DNA of 64,000 nt from Takakia lepidozioides. Lineage: Eukaryota; Streptophyta; Takakiopsida; Takakiales; Takakiaceae. Numbering within the stretch: the stretch's first letter is position 1; each line of letters starts with the position of its first letter. A model generated the notes under the pieces. That model was not told where the DNA came from. It did not search any database and saw nothing but the letters and a program-made list of their open reading frames with translations. A program made the translations under genes and the position numbers. This document shows positions 55,840 to 64,000 of the stretch, in pieces. Where the stretch lies: assembly GCA_030704615.1 (NCBI GenBank), contig CM060732.1, forward strand, positions 41,459,053 to 41,523,052. The letters are read 5' to 3'.

Positions 55840-58800
55840 ATGGCTTGCATGCTGCAGCCGTGCGGAGCAAGCGTGAAATGCGAGTCCCATTCCTTATTCT
55901 CCAGTACACCATGGCCTCTGCCTTCAAATACGCAAATTAAGGCTCACCTTAGGCAGACGAATACCGCATTCTTTCTCAAGACTAGCATTAACAAGGGAAG
56001 AAGTCTAAGGAGAAATTCAATCGTTGTATCCAGGCTGGTGTCCCATTCGTTTTCTCGAAGTATCAAGCTAAAACCTTGGCAGTCTCTTCCCGGTCTTGGG
56101 AAATTCCAGAGGCAACGTAAGAAGATCATAACCAGGTTTGAAGAAGGCCAAGAAGAATTGAGCAATGGAGCAGACCAGTGTGATAAAATGGAAAATGACG
56201 AACGTCCTCCCTTTGACCTCGACCTGGCTGTTCTTCTCGCTGGTTTTGCGTTTGAGTCATACAACACTCCTCCGGTAGGTCTCAGCCCTCAGATCTTCAG
56301 ATTACCCTGTTCCGAAAGCATTTGAATCACGAGATCTTGCTAATGTCTCTTACGATCCTCATAGACTCGAGCAATTTGTGGGTTTCCGGAGCTAATTTCT
56401 TCAATTGATGTATTTGGAAATTTCTGCGGTGTCATAATATTACCATCTCGAACGCTCCCATCGTGTACTCAGGGGTGTAGATGCCGAAAATCTGAGTAGG
56501 TCTCGATTTCAGGAGTATACAATATCTCAAAGCTAGGTTAGATTGAAATAGGTTTGAGAGATTCCAAATACTGATTGTTTCAGCATAGCTGCATGGCGGT
56601 GGTAGCCTGACGAAAGGAAATGCCGGTGCAATGTTGCTAGAATGTCTCTGTAACCTTTCGAGGAGGCAGTACTGAAATCACAAGTTAACCAAATCTCAGC
56701 TTCAATGATCCAAAAACGAATTGTTTGCATTTTTCCTGATCAGTAGAGAAGGATCAGTAGAGTATATTCAAGATTCTTCTTCGATAGTTTCGCATAGTTT
56801 TGTTTGTAGTGAATTTTGTGCCATGGAATGAGGGCGTCATTTGTCTGGTGCAGTCATGTGCACTCCCAGATTTGAGAAATCCAACTAGCTTTCTTTGTGA
56901 TGATATTGGAGTTAGTCACAACAATCCTTTCCATCCATGAGAGGGCTGGATGATAGGCCTTTTTGCAGGTCCACATCAGATGCTACAAAAACTTTCATTG
57001 ATTGGATAAGTGTTCTTTGTTATAGGAAAAGGTGGGAGTGCATGAAAAGGATGCAGGTGACGGCGAAACGACGTATTTGACCAAGTGAGATCATCACTCC
57101 TTCCTCTTACTTGGGGCTGCATTGTGCAAAGTGTAGGGAGGCAAGAAGTCAGTGGGAAAGTTTAGAGAGAAATGACGACAACTGATGTCTGTGTAAATAA
57201 GAGCCTCTTCCCCTTGTGGCTACTGCCCCTGTCAGGGGTAAGGAGAGGAGGAAAGACAGACTGGGAGAGGGCGCACCCAGACTGGGGGGAGCTGGCAGGG
57301 GCAGGGACTGAGTGGGGTTGGGAGAGGGCGGAATCAGTAGCAAACTTGATGACTGATGAATGCTTTCTTTGACTGGAGATCTTGTGCAAGGAGGTCAAAA
57401 TCAGTTACGTAGTGCAGTACAGATTGCATGACTTGTAGATTACTCTCAATTGCCCTGATGCAGGGATTTTGTACGAGAGATCTATGATGGACAGCTGTTT
57501 GTCAAGCTGAAGAAGGGTGTGCATTTTCCTGGACTGGATCTTTGGGCAAGTGAACAGATCTCTTCACCAGAAACTTTTTATCCACTCTAATATGTCTGCT
57601 AATATCAATGTGCCCCACAGATATTGGTCTACATTCATGTTGAGAACTTCAATGGCAATGAGTGCTTGATTCCTGGTTGTCCTTGGAGGGGATGTTAATC
57701 TCTTTCTTGACTGTGCACAGGGAACAAGTGATCCATATATAGTGCTACGCATTGGAGCTTGTGAGGCGCAGAGCCATACCATATGGGCGTAAGTGGCTTG
57801 CGACCCAAGCCTGCTGTTTACTCTCTTGATATGGGACAAATTGCGTCCTCCAGATTCTGTGGGGGGTATTTCATCTTACCCAAGTGGACTTTTCTCTCTT
57901 AGTGCAAGTCATCGCAGTCGGTTCTCTTCCACTGCCAGGACTGTTCTTATGGGAAGTTATTCCAAACCGAGATGTAAGTAAAACTTGAGGGGAACACATT
58001 GTACCCACAAAGCCTGCTGAGCAATTTGGATCCTCCCCTCAGACAACCTTCTCTAAAAGTATCTCAATCTGGGTGATGGAAAGGCACAACGCTCCAGATC
58101 AGACTTCATAGAAGAGGATCTTTGTCTGTTTTGGTCCTTCCGATCTTGCAGTGATTTATGCCTGGTCCATGTTGGAATAGGCTGACTATATGGTTGTCTC
58201 AACTTCAGAACAAAGGACCCTGTCTGGAATGAGGATTTTAAGCTCAATGTGAAGTACCCCGCCACTCAATTTCTCCAGGTTCGACCATGTTGGTTGACAT
58301 TTGGTGGGGGGTTGATGATGAGGCTAGATGATGACTTCAAGTAATGTTTGGTTGATTCTGCAGGCTTAAGTAAGCACTTCCTAATCAGCCCGTGCCTAAG
58401 GCCATAAGACAGTCAGTTAGTGGGATTTGGTTTGGTTGATATTACAAGGTTATACTGTACATATCCCATGTCAAACTTAGAGACCACAGAACTGATTGGT
58501 GGCAATAGTTTCTAAGTTATAATATTGTGATAGACAAGGAGCATATAATTTTTATTTTGGGCTCTTCACCATGCTTGTGTATTTTAGAAGAGACAGACAA
58601 GAGTTCCTGGTTATTGTTTCGTGGTCTGAAGGTAATTGGGGGCACCGCTTTGTTCTCTTGCCTTATTTATTCCCTCTTGAGTTCCTTTTTTGCTTATCGC
58701 ATGAATGGAAGACAAGGTTATCTTCTGAGAGCTAAGCTCCTGACAGGTGGCTGCTTGGGATGCAAACATTCTTACTTCCCATCGTCGCTTGGGAAACTCA

Positions 58801-61800
58801 AGCCTAACTCTGGAGAGTTTTTCTGATGGTGAGGGGCTTGACTTTACTTACATCTCAATTCTTCTCCCAGTGTGTGAGAATGTTCTCTATTTCTCTTTTC
58901 TGTGGGGAGGTACTGAGAAGTACGAATGATGGGTATGTGTGAGGAAGAACAGAACTTGCATAACAGCCGATGGAGAAGTACTTCATAACAAGCAAAAGTA
59001 CTAGACGTAGGGGAGGTGGCCTACCTGTTGCAATAATCTATGCCAGCGATCCAGGGAGAGAAACTTAATCGAAATGAAATGGTACTGTAAAGATTGTACT
59101 CATAAGACGTTGTTTGCCGTAGCCTTGTGGCCATTGACCCCGCGCCCAGTTTGAGCGGGAACAAAAGGGACAGAACCTACCTCTGTCAGGGGCTGACGTT
59201 GGTAGTAAGACTTACCTCCATATATAGAATTAATCCGGGTTTTCCCGATATCCTCTAGAGAAAGAAAAAAAAAAGAAGGCATTGCAAGAAAGAAAAGTAG
59301 ACAAAATTTATAATATCCACTGAAAAAGATAGAGATGGTTGTGTATCTGTGTCTGCCTACATGTGCATGTTAGATAGCAATGGATCTCTTCTTCACAAGT
59401 GCCACAAATACCTTTTGACAGGAAGGAAGCATGAGGTGGAACTAGAACTGGAAGGCATGGGTGGGGGAGGGATTGTTCAACTCGAGGTAATCTGATATCT
59501 GATGGTCCCATGGATCTTTGGGCATCCTTTGGAGTCATTGATGTGGTCTTTACCGTTGTTGTAGTTTGTACCTTGCAAAACATCCTCTGGTGGAATGGTA
59601 TAAGATGTTTTCCTTCTTTCCTTCCTTCCTTCCGTCCTTCCTTTCCTTTCTAAAGAATACCAATGTTGGCTGAGGCCTTGAGCTTTGACAACCAGTAGTG
59701 CTGGGCAGCTTACCTTAATTAGGCACTTTCTCTCCATGTGATGTTTGGTCTAATTTGGTGTGGGTTTTCTTTTTTGCTTGGGGCCCTCTGTGGATGTTAC
59801 TGTGAGATCAGGGGCAGATACCACTGTCTCTTTAGATACTCTCCCCGTCTTTGGCAGTTGCCATCAGCTTTCAGAATCAGAGGTGCTTTGCATCTCACCC
59901 ATGCATGAGTCACTTCATCTCCAATGGGCCCTCTAGGCTCCCTGTGCATGTAAGGTATTTAATTTTGTGGTTATCTCTCTCCTTCTCGTATGGTCTAGTG
60001 GGCCAAAGTCCATTTGTGTCTGTGGCTGTCAGGTTCAATACAGAAGCTTCTCCGAGCTGGACTCAGAGCAAGTCTGGTGGCATCTGCCATTTCTTACAGA
60101 GCTTTTCCAGGTCAAAGGTCTGAAGGGGGCCTTTAAGACAGTATTTGGCACAGAAGGTATCAGGGCAGGTGATTTTGTAAGGTCTGCTCTGGGTTCTATA
60201 CAATTCTTAGATCAAGAAAAGGCGAGTACAGCACCAACAAATTCAGCAGACTCCCAGGATAGGGTGGAAAAACCTCAGGACAGGAACTCGAGCTTTCTCC
60301 CAGGACAGACCTTCCAAGGAGGGGTGAAGCCTGCTACAGGACAATCTGCCTTTGAAGAAAGAGGTAGCAATATTAGAAATATCTTGGGAAATATCCAAAG
60401 TGACCAGAAAGCAGAACTTGAAGTTAGGGAAAGTGATGGTCAAAACAGCAGGTCAATTTCACTAAGTGAAGCAACTACAAAATCCTCAGAGGGGTTTGGC
60501 ATAGAAAGAGCTAAGCCAAAGAACACCAATGGGGGACCTGTTCAAGAGGGAGAGGGAGACAAGGAGGGCGACTACATTAGTAGTGTGATCAAGGCTGTTA
60601 GCCTGGTTTTGGGGTCTTTGGGCGTGGATACTGCTGACGTCCCCTCCATAGATTGGGCTATATGGCAGACGAATCAGGAAGCAACTAAGAAGCTGGGTTA
60701 TGAGTCCCAGAATAGGGCTGAGGCAGAGTACATTGAGAGTGGGCTAGCACTACGAAATGAACAAGACGAGTCCACATCCACTCGGGATCCCCTTGAAGTT
60801 AGTGCTCCTTCCAAATTTTCACTTGCTGGTTTGGCAGGATATTCATGCATGGGCTCAGATGAAAGTATTTGCAATAAAATGAATGTGAATTTTGTCTTCT
60901 CTATAACTGGAACTTGTGATAACTATGAGGTTCTCTTGTTGGAATGTACGATTACTTGAGCTTACGGGTAAAGCACCTCCCATGGCACATTGATCAAACA
61001 CAGTCTTGAAGACTTCAGTTCTCTTTTTGAGTTGCAGGTTCAGTGTCTGAAAGATTTACATGATTGTAGTAGACAGTGGTCTGTAATCATATAAACTAGT
61101 CCCCCGCTTATGTGGTTTTTCGTATTGAAATGGGCTTCTATCTTTCTGCAGACATTCTAAAGTACCATTCTTCCCCCCCATCCCGTCCCCTTCCAGTTGC
61201 AGGATTGTATAGGCAGGGTCTATGACTGTTGGAGTTTATAAGAATATTTCTTGTGTATGTGGGTCTTCCTCTCTTTTGTACCTTGGTCCCTTTGTGCCTC
61301 CTTGGATGTAGATTATTTATTGTTCATTTCTTGCTCTTGGATGTAGTTTTTGGGCTGCTTGTGGAGGTTCCCTCTCTCTTTCTTGTTTCATGTTAACATA
61401 TTGTGTCTGTAGGTCTTGGGCCCCTCAACAGAGGACTTGAAGCAAGCATCTCAAAACTTGTTGAAGTACACGGAGGAGTTTTTGGGCTCATTGGCAATGG
61501 TGGCCACAGCCTTTGCAAGATCTCAAAAAGCAGAGGGTGCAGAGGGTTCGGTTAAAACTGGCATTCCTAAGGATCTTGCAACACCAGAAGAACCGAACAA
61601 GAAGACAAACAGTAAAGATAAGGTTTTGGAAGCGTTGGAAAGAGAGGGCAGTGATGATCAGGAGAGAGACGTAACCCGACAGATGTTTCAGACTGCCGAG
61701 AGTGCAGTTGAAGCTTGGGCTGTGCTGGCAACTTCCCTGGGGGGTCAAAGTTTTGTGAAATCAGAGTTTGAGAAGATCTGCTTTATCAATAACAAAAGAA

Positions 61801-63629
61801 CTGATACACAGGTGTGTCATATCATTGCCAATGTTTACAAGTAGCAGTCAATAAGTTCTTCTGTGTACGTTATAAAGTTTCTTGGGCTGCTTGTGGAAGG
61901 CCCCTCTCTCTTTCCTTAGACGTTATAAATTATCATTTCATTACCTTTAACTCAAGACAATCCCTTGAGCAATAGTTGCTTTTGGGGTGCTTGTGGAGGG
62001 CCCCCTCTCTTTCTTGTTTCTTTCTTTCTCTTGTCCCATAAGCTCTTTGAGCTTTCTGCGGATGTTGTAAAGTACCATTTCATTTCTTTCTTTCTGTCCT
62101 CACAACTTCTACCAGACTCAAAGCAGCAGGCTCAAGGGGTGGTTTTATGCCATTCATTAAACGACATGGCCTCTCTGCAGCACTCCTACTGCCTGAAAAT
62201 CCAGAACGTCTGGAAATCATTTCCAAGCACAGCAGGAACAAGACTCAGTAGGCAACAGCTGAGGGAACTCGAAGTGGACCTGGAAATCAGTGGCTCTCAC
62301 AATGAAGTTCCAGTTTACTGCGAGACACCTTCCTCGCACTGCTCAAAGACAGAATTTTACAGCCGAATTACTTGTTAGCACCTCCCTCCCTCTCTTCTCC
62401 GGACATTGGACGACTCAGGGTGATCCACAGAGCCTGAGGATTGACACTGGCCAATGGGATAAGCTGCAGTGCAACGAACACCTTTGTCCTACTTATGCTT
62501 GCTAGCAATTGAGAGTGAAGAAAATTTCTTCTTTCTCTGGTTTTCTGTTTCCTCTCACATGTTTTCTTTCCATTTTGTCCCATAAGCTCTATGAGCTTTC
62601 CGCGGGACGTTATAAAGCACCATTTCACTTCATTTCTGTACTTTATACTAAGAAATCCAAGGCTGCTACGTTTTGCCTATTTAGATAGAGAATCTCTCAA
62701 AGTTGAATTTTAGTTTCCTGGTTGTGGCTGCTGTTGGGAGCTCCACTTTACACTCCCATCTTACTTTCAATGTTCCTTTGTCTGGTAAACTCTTGGAGCT
62801 TCATGTGGAGGATATAGAACATCTTTCTTGTTTTTCTTTCTTTCTCTTTCTTTCTTCCTTTTCTTTCTTTTTTGGAACTACATGTCAAGAGAACTTGGAA
62901 GCTACCCAATCTCATGACAAAGCTCCACTTCTATCGAGAGACATTCTTGGTGCTCCGAGATGATAGAATCTTAAGGCCCAATTACCTTTCGGCATCTTTA
63001 TCTCCTTCCCTCCTGAGGGCATTGGAGCGGTTCAGGGTGGGTTCCCACAACCTACGGTTAGAGACTGGCAGATGGGAAAACCTGCAACGGGAGGACCGCC
63101 TATGTCCAGCTTGCACAGGGCGCAGCCGGGAAATTGAAACTGAAGAACACTTCTTCTTCTATTGCCCTCTATACTACGAGATCTGTGGGAGATTCCACTG
63201 TTTATTCCGTGGAACCCAATCTCTCACTGAAGTCTTCCACTATGAGGATCAGAAATGCTTGGCAGCTTACCTGCACGAGGCCTTCACCCTTAGACAATCA
63301 CTCGAACAATAGTTCTTATTCTTGGCTTTGGTTTTGTTTCCTTTCTCATGTTTTCTTCCATTTTGTCCCATATGCACTATGAGCTTTCTGTGGACGTTAT
63401 AAAGCACCATTTCATTTCATTTCTCTTAGCTCTTTGAGCTTTCCGCGGACGGTATAAAGTACCATTTCGTTTCATTTCATTTCATTCCTCTAGCTATCTC
63501 TCGCTACAGCTAGCAGAGTTTAACTTTACAATCTTTGATCCCACCATCACTACTCTCTTTGACCAGGTTTGTATCTGGCGGGATGTGGGGCGCCGCAGAT
63601 TGGTGGTTGCCTTCCGGGGAACAGAACAG
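55840..63629 (+). CDS. C2-domain and class-3 lipase protein, probably plastid (3' end outside window)
   Basis: Ten exons are traceable: 55840-56274, 57026-57084, 57464-57545, 57721-57788, 58209-58278, 58747-58828, 59422-59486, 60033-60797, 61413-61811 and 63567-63629, about 696 codons so far. The N-terminus is transit-peptide-like. A C2 domain follows: DFVREIYDGQLFVKLKKGVH, GTSDPYIVLRIG, DPVWNEDFKLNVKYP and VAAWDANILTSHRRLG. After a linker (VWWHLPFLTELF) comes a low-complexity region in exon 8, then AESAVEAWAVLATSLGGQSF, SEFEKICFINN and the start of the lipase fold, WRDVGRRRLVVAFRGTEQ. The catalytic GHSLGG part lies beyond the window. The family is predicted to be a Ca2+-responsive acyl hydrolase at plastid membranes. 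Exon 3 uses a GC donor. The exon 8 donor (60798) is uncertain. Confidence 0.85.
59094..59262 (-). mobile_element. LINE family A 3'-terminal fragment in an intron of the C2/lipase gene
   Basis: About 170 bp nearly identical to 38322-38490: antisense gtactcataagacgttg through the KSYYQRQPLTEVGS codons. It breaks off at gatatcctctagag. This is the shortest family A piece besides 2735-2818, and the copy is well preserved. Confidence 0.88.
61965..62640 (+). mobile_element. LINE family B 3' fragments (two nested pieces)
   Basis: 61965-62090 carries the end of the coding tail (caatcccttgagcaatag, compare RQSLEQ stop at 63293-63312) and a 3' UTR with cccataagctcttt, gagctttctgcggatg and a TTTC-rich end. 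62270-62640 carries the pre-zinc region (LRIDTGQWDKLQCNEHLCP) and a second such 3' UTR. Both are frameshifted. Confidence 0.7.
62870..63425 (+). mobile_element. LINE family B 3' end with intact zinc-knuckle frame
   Basis: The frame 62872-63312 reads LPNLMTKLHFYRETFLV, ALERFRVGSHNLRLETGRW, then LCPACTGRSREIETEEHFFF and YCPLYYEI, a CxxC..H..C zinc-binding tail typical of LINE ORF2, and ends CLAAYLHEAFTLRQSLEQ. The 3' UTR ends gttataaagcaccatttc plus ATTTC repeats. A further copy of just this UTR follows at 63426-63490. It sits in the last visible intron of the C2/lipase gene. Confidence 0.82.
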
Positions 63630-64000
63630 GTCCAAGCTCTTCCTTCTACTGTGTTTTTTATCTTATTGAATGTGGTGCTGCCATGGAGTGCCATTTTAAT
63701 AGGCTTTAGATTGCTTTGTTTGCTTGCTTGGTTGATTATGAATTGGCCTTTTTCTTTTATGAAGCAGAAGGTTGGCCAGGACTTAAGATGACTATCAGAT
63801 GTCATTTTCCGTGTCATCTTTGCCCACAGTCTGTCAGATTAGGATTAGGCATATTGTTCCTAGAACTCTGGGCCGATGACCGATGATGGGGAGGTCTGAG
63901 AACACCAGTGCTCAATAGACCTAATCTGCCATTTTGGAAGGGTACATTCACACATCCAGGGACACTTGATCCTTTCAAAGTGGCACGTGCCCAGACATTG
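63630..64000. other. Window end, intron of the C2/lipase gene
   Basis: No further lipase exon (KWKDL-like or GHSLGG) is recognisable before position 64000, so the gene continues beyond the window. Confidence 0.6.

Noticed and set aside
59607-59650. CCTT-rich run as a special element
   Set aside because: An ordinary simple repeat in an intron.
1-64000. CRISPR arrays, bacterial operons or phage genes
   Set aside because: The window is plant nuclear DNA with spliced genes. The tandem arrays lack the CRISPR repeat-spacer pattern.

Overview
This is nuclear DNA of a land plant. Every convincing gene has plant-type GT-AG introns. The set includes plant-specific families: the chloroplast maltose exporter MEX1, a remorin, a DDT-domain DDR4-like protein, and PPR proteins, two of them with the C-terminal DYW editing domain. 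The PLS-type PPR repeats with many YCKCGS and RDVVSWNAMI motifs, together with several LINE fragments, point to a non-seed plant (fern, lycophyte, hornwort or moss). I cannot place it more precisely from sequence alone.

Layout. At 0-7 kb there is a scrambled Ty1/copia remnant, an intact four-exon phosducin-like protein 3 gene and a decayed ERO1 fragment. At 6.9-9.3 kb lies a single-exon DDR4-like gene, with a possible overlapping upstream ORF. From 11.6 to 14.6 kb is a block of degenerate repeats and a 34-bp minisatellite. MEX1 covers 14.9-21.1 kb in ten exons, and its last intron holds a 5'-truncated LINE with a recognisable reverse transcriptase. A two-exon P-class PPR gene lies on the minus strand at 22.0-24.1 kb.

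The most striking region is 25.1-33.0 kb. Two 2,561-bp arms of equal length form an inverted repeat around a 2,804-bp spacer. Each arm carries a complete DYW-PPR gene, and the two genes point toward each other. The spacer begins with a frameshifted PPR pseudogene. The arm differences I found are few, mostly C-to-T type changes at CpG sites, and clustered at the inner ends. A third PPR gene, lacking the E/DYW tail, follows at 34.0-35.8 kb.

Further right are a PTRHD1-like peptidyl-tRNA hydrolase gene (36.7-40.0 kb, antisense LINE in its intron) and a five-exon remorin gene (41.7-45.2 kb). Next comes a 10-kb repeat-rich stretch with a SINE-like element, a duplicated scrap of the downstream lipase gene, LINE 3' ends, telomere-like G-rich repeats and a 115-bp satellite with a hairpin in most units. 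A pogo/CENP-B-type transposase remnant at 52.6-54.8 kb has its two halves in opposite orientation. From 55.8 kb to the window end runs a large C2-domain plus class-3-lipase gene, cut off just after the lipase domain starts.

Most host genes look ordinary: starch export, proteostasis, chromatin, organelle RNA processing, membrane organisation and lipid hydrolysis. They do not form a pathway together. The unusual biology lies in the repeat structures. Exon boundaries were placed by hand from splice signals, reading phase and remembered family sequence. No alignment or RNA evidence was available.
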